Assembly (NCBI RefSeq): GCF_003515705.1
Contig: NZ_QWEH01000007.1
Location: 124,001 to 188,000, forward strand
Reading direction: 5' to 3'
From: Oceanobacillus profundus
GTDB taxonomy: Bacteria; Bacillota; Bacilli; Bacillales; Amphibacillaceae
Length of the DNA: 64,000 bases
The notes under the pieces are model-generated. The model was not told the origin of the DNA and searched no databases. It was given only the letters and a program-made list of their open reading frames with translations. Both the position numbers and the translations under genes were made by a program. Positions 19,501 through 25,139 of the stretch are shown piece by piece. Within the stretch, counting starts at the first letter, position 1; each line of letters starts with the position of its first letter.

Positions 19501-19687
19501 CGGTAATGATAAAAATGAAGCAGTCAAGTTGATTGAAGCATCTATTAAAGCAGGTTTTAGTGGAATTTATTTTGGAGATTGGTTCATTATTGAAAATATG
19601 AAACGCAAATATCCCAAAGTACAATTCACCTATGAACCAAATAATCATCATAATCACTTGCACTTATCATACCCTCTCAAAGGATAG
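13505..19687 (+). CDS. Baseplate hub protein fused to CwlT-type lysozyme and M15-type peptidase
   Basis: 2060 residues; ATG 13505 follows AAGGAGG. The N-terminal 200 residues look like tail/hub proteins of large Gram-positive myophages. A gp27/gpD-like hub stretch occurs around residues 950-1040 (GVRVHMRMGYG ... MNGTITSLQNNG). Near 1500-1580 is a Lys-rich helical part followed by a hydrophobic segment. Residues about 1750-1890 form a CwlT-like lysozyme: MQESGG with catalytic E1773, then DVMQSSES and AYNYGGGFI. Residues about 1915-2060 form an M15-type zinc peptidase: WHGTGYGVDID (H1973, D1980) and HNHLHLS (H2051, H2053). Residues about 600-720 resemble a second transglycosylase fold lacking the catalytic Glu. 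The two hydrolases would cut glycan and peptide of peptidoglycan during DNA entry. The next gene encodes an OB-fold spike-like protein. Confidence 0.85.
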   Translation: MATTLAVDDRDSRYGVLGDHYMRIGDTQFYLPPTDIKVHRMMKNQKVSVMRGKNSLPKESGYFDRVITLTIFFPDVRSINDELRPLLAQSKKCPFLPIENTYLNDAHKVEAITIQNVTVQTTPGFPNTLQAIIQCYAFEPAAYIYGSTEKTFDEMFHWPLFRWYYGRHLKKVKVVDPVFKQLFGSNSDKQLTYFEPVSGEVTNDFQFRIVAEDDLLAIREWNKEKKELIKAWQEDKNGSSLGDFFKNAISSKKDGAKPITKKGKEQQFNEEYDELYSKAMYEYDLHYETWDLGRMELEDFSISFENSISSYQLQMHQSPAHQYLGSQDTVIVARFKTDDMESVASLEDLMRRTSYLTREYHKEVSNGFLEIDHQLARLYGVKSVVIDDVSINTIEGMPGVYDITLTLMAYNRAEKKMHEVSAMTLGLDWDASGTIVNPYLQNAMAGFKKIHTSIGIQQNAEQQAIYNEHVINAFRAAELYPDLELPTYDEVREAGFSLINNNNGVFVDPDFFIKYDSFQDYAQLLSESIDSGSSDIKMYDATGGTATVTKGGLKLDEVADRKVEEMKTITKNSVPNLGVSENVNANQDTTNRSTLEMEALIRKSAQVYEIPEIYPIAFAKAFDSKLRHFYEVGDNPELGGIYNSSAGSPIFMGSNLNLLGGDRSADYAGVMRVSNQYGDAKLISKSIEYNVDVGMRYMKYYWEVAGSMMEDERINTDRLHQMLDIPNTSLDDSYKAQFILMSALYLQHDREILAVMNKGQEPRASILRIYEHLLDVLDGTEAWGYEKLQKEYGKLKVQDYKATIYTVDDDNPTLNIKQSDIDIEDTTELEKTMMHDMLEYDRRGRLVRAFPTFFMTFIDEGQFVGSAKMSDQYFHYRAISDITYNNSRKQASSTLVCELSNVFGSLSDSEKAQDLTHTSFGDMFLASIMPGAVAKAQERSRHRNSNFYKSIYLRTGVRVHMRMGYGANAAELPTIMNGTITSLQNNGATITMIAQDDGIELTNKLNAMMDIDPQDETSGFLSSKKEPTEIIDELLTDSRGLWSNISASLSNKEYQDHALGVMHFGETGLPQGIADFKDLFTLGIMESRDRAEVNMNVYQTTGLLHEDQSKWYNRLKDGLGIGESDEVNININLYDKTIWDVLNIGASVGSDMITAVHPFGLRSTIFLGKPYFPITYGYKVDLESEKVVGEKIKSFKQLHSYDSYTSIISNGIKATEDNMYTVAVGAYNNEGKLNVTPPVYVDSNIWPEKQKTVNIDTTLNAKGVAALGAVPFIGDMLNKPAKWFFDEGVALKITAAGLRDFVKDMYDGYLTVPGDPSVKPYDTMLLQDFYTDMVGPADMKEIIHVMNHDVGFITMIKPDVIAYNEDQTIFNTIARAMTVVAYAATRMIAHNILKAKGYTGSFPILNAVWSSTKEKMGKAHRTFKGTASKVTNRIPQLDIDRWKKNGTFDSLSKSFGNVSKKDLEDLLKKGQLNASKTIKDFNKKYPNLNKKASTVLLKGEKGAKKVLSGGKALGSVVKGAWKAKHALLGPAGIVTLAIESVVVSALSSTVGEFTERFLMNRQAVIIVPLKKDGFEFTAGINGNKGSVESIPEDLTKFYEHLPGPLLDMYISAESANSEDAGARLFSIRSASSQKTVDLSTILNGRISSSHMYKDNGLIEEMYKTDVAAAEKEIAERLEYLVSMTQEAQNVQYTHLQEKDLSAQSIFSNFLNLLFKGSDTETEQWDGTGSISLNGKAVNLSKYFNKLGPMIDKETERQGVPQYAEILKAKTMQESGGNYERYPDVMQSSESLGLPRNSIGLSRSLEQGVKYFIQMMNSAGGDVALAMQAYNYGGGFINYVKERGGAWTQELANAFSDMKASQLGWKRYGDKNYIKNIMRYYEYPKGGTDDAPSTIGSEGRSKYRLSLSQAKSQLIEAREANDRKFNVTLVGSSTSLMRKGTFDLLNQIAQDYKKSTGKTINITSAYRANDPNWHGTGYGVDIDTPNTMRRLSGGKLGFPNGNDKNEAVKLIEASIKAGFSGIYFGDWFIIENMKRKYPKVQFTYEPNNHHNHLHLSYPLKG

Positions 19688-19699
19688 GAGGTAAAAGCT

Positions 19700-20116
19700 T
19701 TGAGTCGTTTAAGAGAAAGTATATCGAAAGAAGGAGCAAAGCAGTCAAAGGAAGAGAGTTCACATGGTCTAATCGGCCATGTGATTCGCTACCATCCTGA
19801 ATCATTTAAATGTTACTGTGATGAGCATAAAGATCAAGAGTTCAAAGATACAGAAAGACATACAGCAGATGTCAAAGTATATCGTGGGAAAAAAGATGAG
19901 ATATTAAAACGTGTCCCTTGTATGGTATACTCCCAAGGAATAATTTCAAATGGGTTAGTAAAAGGAGATCGAGTATGGGTTCAGTTTATTAATGGAGATA
20001 CTGCTTTCCCAGTTATCACAGGTTACTATCGTGAACCTTCTCAATGGGAATTGACAAAGAACACATTTCAATATGCTGCTGCAGACTTTTTAGGTGGACT
20101 TTTAGGAGGTGATTAA
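19700..20116 (+). CDS. Baseplate spike/hub-associated OB-fold protein (gp5 N-terminal-like)
   Basis: 138 residues from TTG 19700, with AGGAGGT eight bases upstream; no ATG fits. The segment RVWVQFINGDTAFPVITGYY is typical of the OB-fold of phage gp5/gpV-like hub or spike proteins, which cap the hub trimer and carry the membrane-piercing tip. The end is hydrophobic and Gly-rich (FLGGLLGGD). Two Cys occur in a CYCDEH context near residues 37-42, possibly a metal or disulfide site. It lies between the hub-lysin giant and the gp25-like gene, matching contractile-tail gene order. Confidence 0.7.
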   Translation: MSRLRESISKEGAKQSKEESSHGLIGHVIRYHPESFKCYCDEHKDQEFKDTERHTADVKVYRGKKDEILKRVPCMVYSQGIISNGLVKGDRVWVQFINGDTAFPVITGYYREPSQWELTKNTFQYAAADFLGGLLGGD

Positions 20117-20118
20117 CT

Positions 20119-20466
20119 TTGGCTAAATGGAAAGACGATTTATATGAGTTTGACCAAAATGTAGATTCCAATATTAATGATTTAGATACGGAGCGAACAG
20201 AAGCTAAAGTTAATGATATTGGGATGATTAATCAATCGAATGGTGTTGGCATATTAGCACGAGACAATGGACGATTAGAAGGTTACGCAGATTATGGATT
20301 AGGTTTTCGTATGGATCCTGAGACACAGAGTCTTTCAATTTTCGCACCTAATCTAAGAATCTTCAGCAATAGTGTGGAAACACATGATTTTAATAAGCAA
20401 GTTACTTTCATAAAAAATGAATACAAAGATGTTCTTCAAATCATACACCAAAAGGAGGATAATTAA
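20119..20466 (+). CDS. Small baseplate protein of unknown family
   Basis: 115 residues starting at TTG 20119, two bases after the previous stop. Its own stop overlaps the next ATG by one base (TAATG), indicating translational coupling in the baseplate operon. The N-terminal 35 residues are acidic and helical; the rest appears beta-rich. No motif is recognised. Position among the OB-fold, gp25-like and baseplate J genes suggests a baseplate or spike component, by context only. Confidence 0.6.
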   Translation: MAKWKDDLYEFDQNVDSNINDLDTERTEAKVNDIGMINQSNGVGILARDNGRLEGYADYGLGFRMDPETQSLSIFAPNLRIFSNSVETHDFNKQVTFIKNEYKDVLQIIHQKEDN

Positions 20467-21089
20467 TGGCTGGTAATTATAGTGAAACGGATATTTCTTT
20501 TTTTGGACAAGAAATGATTAGAGATTTTGAAGTCATTCCTCATGAAAAAGGATTCTTCCTTCAGTGGGAAAAGTCTGAAGAAGCAGGAGGTTACTCCATT
20601 TATCGTAAACCTATGGGAACAGAGGGATGGGAACTAGTAGTGACATTAGAAGATGGAATAACAAGTTACTTAGACAGTAAACCTCCAATTGACCTACCTT
20701 ACGATTATCGTTTGTATCGTATTCTTGAAGGAGATTTTATGCTAGGTGAAGCTGATAATGCAGGCGGTGTTGACTTTAAGATGACCACAGGACATGAATC
20801 AGGAGCACAGGACGCTACTAATCGGTTACGGACACAGAAAGGTGATTGGAGGTCTCATCCAAATTTAGGAGCTAATTTAGAGCTGTTGGAAGGAGAGTCA
20901 AACACACGAGAAACCGGTGAAAGAGGCGTGGAACAAATAAAGGATGCTTTGACATATGATTCACGATTCTCAGATAGTGATGTAACTGTTCGTGCTGTTC
21001 CAACTTCTATTGAGCAAATTGATTTCTACGCTATCATAGATAGTGATAACAGAGAGCCAATAGTAGTTAAAGATACATTAAATTTATAA
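20466..21089 (+). CDS. Baseplate wedge protein: FnIII-like domain fused to gp25-like domain
   Basis: 207 residues with GGAGG upstream of ATG 20466. Residues about 20-95 form a fibronectin III-like sandwich (FFLQWEKSEEAGGYSIYR ... YDYRLYRI). Residues about 115-207 match the T4 gp25/GPW wedge family: GDWRSHPNLGANLELLEG, NTRETGERGVEQIKDAL and the later VTVRAVPTS. In the known family gp25 docks the sheath onto the baseplate wedge. The FnIII fusion is an added surface or spacer domain. It directly precedes the baseplate J gene, the usual arrangement. Confidence 0.8.
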   Translation: MAGNYSETDISFFGQEMIRDFEVIPHEKGFFLQWEKSEEAGGYSIYRKPMGTEGWELVVTLEDGITSYLDSKPPIDLPYDYRLYRILEGDFMLGEADNAGGVDFKMTTGHESGAQDATNRLRTQKGDWRSHPNLGANLELLEGESNTRETGERGVEQIKDALTYDSRFSDSDVTVRAVPTSIEQIDFYAIIDSDNREPIVVKDTLNL

Positions 21090-21103
21090 AGGAGTGATGG
21101 GTG

Positions 21104-21946
21104 ATGTTAGTTAAGAAAAGCGGCCAAGAAATCATACGTGATGCAATGAATTTAATAGCAGAAAATACACCAATCACGAATCTGAACTCTGGAAGTATTG
21201 CAAGATCAATTGTTGAAGCAACAGCTGGCGAATATGAGAATCTGTATGAATTTGCAGAAGCAGTTCTTCATAATGGCTATTTAAGCAGAGCAGATGAGGA
21301 GCATTTATTATATTTTGGTGAGTTATTTAATTACCCTAGAAGGATAGAAGTTGTCATTGACCCCGAAACAGGGGATAGAATAGAACAGCTTATTACATTA
21401 GACACCTATCGTTATGAGCTTTCAAAACAAGTAACAGCTGCAGTGTCTTCCAATGAAGAAGCTTTGCGATTAGCAATCTTACCAATATCAGGTGTGCAAT
21501 CAATTGTTGGTAAAGAGTATACACATGGTACTGGTAGCTTCAGTTTCATCATAACAACACTTTATGGATTTGATGCAGAAGCAGTTAAGGTTGATGTTGA
21601 GAATGCAATACAAGAGAAGAAAGGCTTTGGAGTTAGGCCAGAGGTTGTGTTGCCAGCAGATATCCCACTTGAAATGCAGCTGCAGATTATTTTTAAAGAG
21701 AGCACCCCACAGAAAGATAGCATACGCTATAAAATTCAATCAGGATTAATGAATTACTTCGGTAATTTCAAAACAGATCAAGACTTTATTTATAATGATT
21801 TTGTAAAAGAAGTAATGGATATGGACGAAAATATTGTGGATTTTAAGCTTAACTATTTCTACCTTAATGATATGCCCGCCTTGCTTACAAATCACACGGT
21901 ATTAGAGGAAGAGCGCATTCGACCACGTTTAATCGATGTTTTATAA
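21104..21946 (+). CDS. Baseplate J-like protein (T4 gp6 / Mu gp47 family)
   Basis: 280 residues from ATG 21104 (AAAGGAG nine bases upstream; a GTG at 21101 is the alternative). The N-terminal helix GQEIIRDAMNLIAENTPITN, the motif LNSGSIARSIVEATAGEY, then YLSRADEEHLLYFGE and a Gly-rich beta core are typical of baseplate J proteins, which form the inner wedge ring and trigger sheath contraction. It follows the gp25-like gene and closes the conserved baseplate block; the variable adhesin cluster begins after it. Confidence 0.85.
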   Translation: MLVKKSGQEIIRDAMNLIAENTPITNLNSGSIARSIVEATAGEYENLYEFAEAVLHNGYLSRADEEHLLYFGELFNYPRRIEVVIDPETGDRIEQLITLDTYRYELSKQVTAAVSSNEEALRLAILPISGVQSIVGKEYTHGTGSFSFIITTLYGFDAEAVKVDVENAIQEKKGFGVRPEVVLPADIPLEMQLQIIFKESTPQKDSIRYKIQSGLMNYFGNFKTDQDFIYNDFVKEVMDMDENIVDFKLNYFYLNDMPALLTNHTVLEEERIRPRLIDVL

Positions 21947-21972
21947 TTAAAATATACTAGGAGGGATATGTT

Positions 21973-22407
21973 TTGAGTAATCCAACGAAAATATTAGAAT
22001 ATGATTTAGGAATTGAGCTGCAGAATTTATTAGATGAATTAAAGCTTGTGAATGAAGATATTAAACTCGCAAACGCAGAAAGTGGCAAGAAAATATCCCA
22101 ACGTTTAAAAGAAATTGAAGAAAATGTAATGTCTTTCAATATGAATAAATTAGAGACAGGAAACTTCAATGAATTCTTTACGTACGATGCTGACAGTAAT
22201 GTTATTCAACATGAAGTTACTGGTGATAATCCTTCTGTAACAGAATATGGTTATAAAGAAGATGGAAGCGGAGAGTTGAAAGATTCAACTAAAACTTTTA
22301 TAGATACAAATGGTAATACAATAACAATCCATAAAACGTATATGTATACCGATGGAAATATTACAGGTATTGCAACAAGTACAACTGTAACACTACCAGA
22401 AGCATAA
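21973..22407 (+). CDS. Unknown virion protein with N-terminal coiled coil
   Basis: 144 residues from TTG 21973, preceded by AGGAGGG. Residues 8-60 are strongly helical with heptads (LGIELQNLLDELKLVNEDIKL), as expected for a trimeric fibre stalk or connector; the rest is Thr/Asn-rich and beta-like. It sits between baseplate J and the first discoidin adhesin, so it may link fibres to the baseplate (inference). I do not recognise the family. Confidence 0.6.
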   Translation: MSNPTKILEYDLGIELQNLLDELKLVNEDIKLANAESGKKISQRLKEIEENVMSFNMNKLETGNFNEFFTYDADSNVIQHEVTGDNPSVTEYGYKEDGSGELKDSTKTFIDTNGNTITIHKTYMYTDGNITGIATSTTVTLPEA

Positions 22408-22419
22408 AGAGGTGATTGT

Positions 22420-23562
22420 ATGGACGTAGTTTCACTTGGAAAAGCAATGAGTACATTGCGAAGTATTCAAGAATTAAATGATGCAATTATTGGCCAGAAA
22501 GCAGAAGGGCATTTCAAAACTGTCGATCATCGGTTGGATTGGATAGAAGGACAAGCGGAGAAATTGATTGTGAAAGGAAGCAAGCAAATTGGTTTAAATC
22601 AAGGTTTGTCTTATAACACTGAGGTAGATAATAATAAAATAAAACTACAAGTAGTGGGAAAAACTATAATAAATTCAGAGACGAATTTGTTATTAAATAA
22701 CTTAAACAAAACCTTTGGATTTAGTTTTTCTCCTAATTTGTTTCGGTTTAGTAATCAGGGAGAAAGTGCAATGTTTGATGGTGATCTAGGAAATTTGGGA
22801 GCCAACTCCTCTATAAGCTCAACTTTTCCTGGATGGTTTCAAATTTCTTTTCATGAAGCTAAAAATCTCTCCAAAATGAGATTTATTTATAATGGGTATG
22901 GAAAACCAAGAGAATGGAAAGTAGAAGGAAGCAATGATGAAATAGAATTCGATCTTATTTATCATGAAACAAATGAAACCAAAACAGAAATTGACATATT
23001 AATAGAAGACCCAGTTCCTTATCAGTACTATCGCATAACATGGAACAGTATAAGATCTGGAAATAGAATGACAGTTAATGAAGTTGAATTTTACGAGCAA
23101 GAAGAAATAAACACATATTTTCCACAAGGAACATGGACTTCTCCTGTTATAGATTTAGGTATAGGATGGAAAGAAACAAAGTTAGTGGATGTGTTGAAGC
23201 AAGAAACAGCAAATGCTACGGTTACACTAGAAGTGGCCACCTCCACAGATGGAGTGTCTTTTACACCATTCACACTTTTAGATGAGTCCAATCCACAACA
23301 ATCAAGATACGTAAAGATACGTGCAACACTATCAGCAGATGCCGACATTGGTGGAGAAGATAAGACTCACGACTTTGACCAGTCCAGTGAAGAAAACAGA
23401 TTCACCTTGAATGATTATGTAGAAGCTAACGGTGAATTAAAACTTGTAACGTCTTACACAAGCATAGATGAAACACCTACACCAGAAGGAGTAGGGCAAG
23501 TATATGAGTATGTCATTGATAAGAGCAAGTTTAAGAAAATAGAAAGCATTTCAGTAAACTAA
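22420..23562 (+). CDS. Tail adhesin with docking N-terminus and one discoidin domain
   Basis: 380 residues. The first 50 residues (start MDVVSLGKAMSTLRSIQEL, then a TVDHRLDWIE motif) recur at the starts of the genes at 28265 and 33097, so this is probably a shared docking module. A discoidin/F5-8 C-like domain spans about residues 95-226 (MFDGD ... WFQISF ... REWKVEGSNDEIEFDLIY ... YYRITW ... VNEVEFYE). The rest is a beta-sandwich scaffold with TWTSPVIDLG. Discoidin domains generally bind glycans or lipids, so cell-surface binding is likely. In the 28265 protein the same IDLG scaffold is interrupted by a discoidin domain. Confidence 0.7.
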   Translation: MDVVSLGKAMSTLRSIQELNDAIIGQKAEGHFKTVDHRLDWIEGQAEKLIVKGSKQIGLNQGLSYNTEVDNNKIKLQVVGKTIINSETNLLLNNLNKTFGFSFSPNLFRFSNQGESAMFDGDLGNLGANSSISSTFPGWFQISFHEAKNLSKMRFIYNGYGKPREWKVEGSNDEIEFDLIYHETNETKTEIDILIEDPVPYQYYRITWNSIRSGNRMTVNEVEFYEQEEINTYFPQGTWTSPVIDLGIGWKETKLVDVLKQETANATVTLEVATSTDGVSFTPFTLLDESNPQQSRYVKIRATLSADADIGGEDKTHDFDQSSEENRFTLNDYVEANGELKLVTSYTSIDETPTPEGVGQVYEYVIDKSKFKKIESISVN

Positions 23563-23577
23563 AAGGAGAGATATAAA

Positions 23578-23985
23578 ATGTCTATAGATGAAACTTATTC
23601 GAGAACATATATAGCATTCTGTGGTGCAGATTTAATGGTAACAATTAACGGTGAAATCGTAGGAGAATTACAAGAGCTAAATTGGGAAGAAGATTTCTTT
23701 GCTTCAGACGAGTATACAATTAATGGGGAAGCTTTATTCGTTACTTTTGAATACGAGCTTGATCTATATAAACTAGCTAAAGAAAAAAGAGAATTCAATA
23801 TCTGCATTGCTTATGCAGCTGAATATGGTAAAAAAATGTATTACAGAATTTATGATTGCTTACTAACAAAGCGAGCAGGAAAACATGCTGTAGATGATAT
23901 CGTCATTAATGAAAAGTATTACTTCAAAGCAAAGAGAATTGAAAAGATAACAGGTGAAAAAGCAGATTTTATATTAAGTAAGTAG
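23578..23985 (+). CDS. Unknown virion protein, 135 aa
   Basis: ATG 23578 has AAGGAGAG upstream. The protein appears beta-rich with alternating hydrophobics (MVTINGEIVGELQELNWEED), no signal peptide and no membrane segment. The beta-hairpin-rich pattern is loosely like small phage tube or fibre-tip proteins, but no family is recognised. It lies inside the adhesin cluster, 15 bases after one discoidin protein and 12 before the next, so a role in fibre assembly is likely by context only. Confidence 0.6.
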   Translation: MSIDETYSRTYIAFCGADLMVTINGEIVGELQELNWEEDFFASDEYTINGEALFVTFEYELDLYKLAKEKREFNICIAYAAEYGKKMYYRIYDCLLTKRAGKHAVDDIVINEKYYFKAKRIEKITGEKADFILSK

Positions 23986-23997
23986 AGGTGAATTGAT

Positions 23998-25122
23998 ATG
24001 CCAGTACCAGCTACAACGGGTAGTTTAAAAACAAGCATTCACGATATGGAGATAGGGGATTATATAGTTGCAAGTTCTCATAGAGCAAGCTCTTCATCTG
24101 TACCAAGGTTAAATACTAACATGGGAAATGAACATGTGTTAAATAGCGGTAGCTATGAAGATGTGTATTCAGGAACAACAACTGGATCTATTCTTTTCTA
24201 TTACGTGAAAGTAGCAAAAGGTTTGCTTATAAGTGATCGTGTAATTTACCATACTATTTCGTGGGATTTACTGAATACAAATAAACTTATACAAGAATTA
24301 CCTTGGGACAATGGAAACATTATCCCCATTATGACAAGTAATAATTCTCCTAGTGGAGTGGCTAGTGCGAGTGGGGAATATGTAGAGCCTCTTAATAACA
24401 GTAAGGTTTACAGAGCATGGGAAGCTTTTCATGATAATTATACTGGTTGGTTATCAGATACTCCTGGAAGAGGTTGGCTTTCATATCAGTTCGCCAAAGC
24501 AGAGATTGTAAACGGCTATAAATTTAAATCCTCAGGTTCTATGTATAATTTAGAGCAAGCACCTAAATCATGGACATTTGAAGGCTTTGATGGTGAGAAC
24601 TGGGTCATACTTGATGAACAAAAAGATGTAACAAATTGGATTGAAGGTGAATATAAGTCATTCAGTTTTTCAAATTCAACTCCTTATTTAACTTATAGAA
24701 TACTTGTCACAGAAAACCAGAATACCAGTAGAGTTGTTAATATAGGGCATTTAGAAATGTATGACACAGCAGGCACTATACGCTCCCTTACAGGAGGAGT
24801 AGCTTATGCAGATGAGAATGGAAATAAAAGTACAATGGATCAAAGCTTTGGAGCATGGCCGACCAATAATGAATGGGATCGTTATATTGTAAACTTTCCT
24901 GAAGAGAAGATACAAGTAGGTAAGACACTAGATGATGTGTTTCATTCGAGTAATATTAGAGCGTGGACTCAAGACACTCCAGATGTAAACCTATCTTCAG
25001 GAAGTCCTTCTAGTAGGGTTACAAGAGGAGGAGGAAGTGGGGTAGAAAATGTTGTATTCTACACATCAAGTGGAGCCACTACAACAAATGGATTTCGTCC
25101 GTGTTTTGAGTATAAAGAATAA
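23998..25122 (+). CDS. Tail adhesin: scaffold domain interrupted by a discoidin domain
   Basis: 374 residues. The scaffold parts (1-105: IGDYIVASSH, LLISDRVIYHTISWDLLNT; 263-374: LTGGVAYADENG, NEWDRYIV, RVTRGGGSG, FRPCFEYKE) match one continuous stretch at residues about 290-505 of the next protein (LVADRNIQHSISWDTLNS, LTGGISSSDKDNEWDKYIV, FRPVLEIE). Between them sits a discoidin domain (about 106-262: IIPIMTSNNSPSGVASAS, RAWEAFHDN, SWTFEGFDGENWVIL, YRILV, IGHLEMYD). This is therefore a domain insertion into a loop. The role is probably adhesion at the tail tip. Confidence 0.72.
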   Translation: MPVPATTGSLKTSIHDMEIGDYIVASSHRASSSSVPRLNTNMGNEHVLNSGSYEDVYSGTTTGSILFYYVKVAKGLLISDRVIYHTISWDLLNTNKLIQELPWDNGNIIPIMTSNNSPSGVASASGEYVEPLNNSKVYRAWEAFHDNYTGWLSDTPGRGWLSYQFAKAEIVNGYKFKSSGSMYNLEQAPKSWTFEGFDGENWVILDEQKDVTNWIEGEYKSFSFSNSTPYLTYRILVTENQNTSRVVNIGHLEMYDTAGTIRSLTGGVAYADENGNKSTMDQSFGAWPTNNEWDRYIVNFPEEKIQVGKTLDDVFHSSNIRAWTQDTPDVNLSSGSPSSRVTRGGGSGVENVVFYTSSGATTTNGFRPCFEYKE

Positions 25123-25139
25123 AGGTAGGTGAATAAAGA

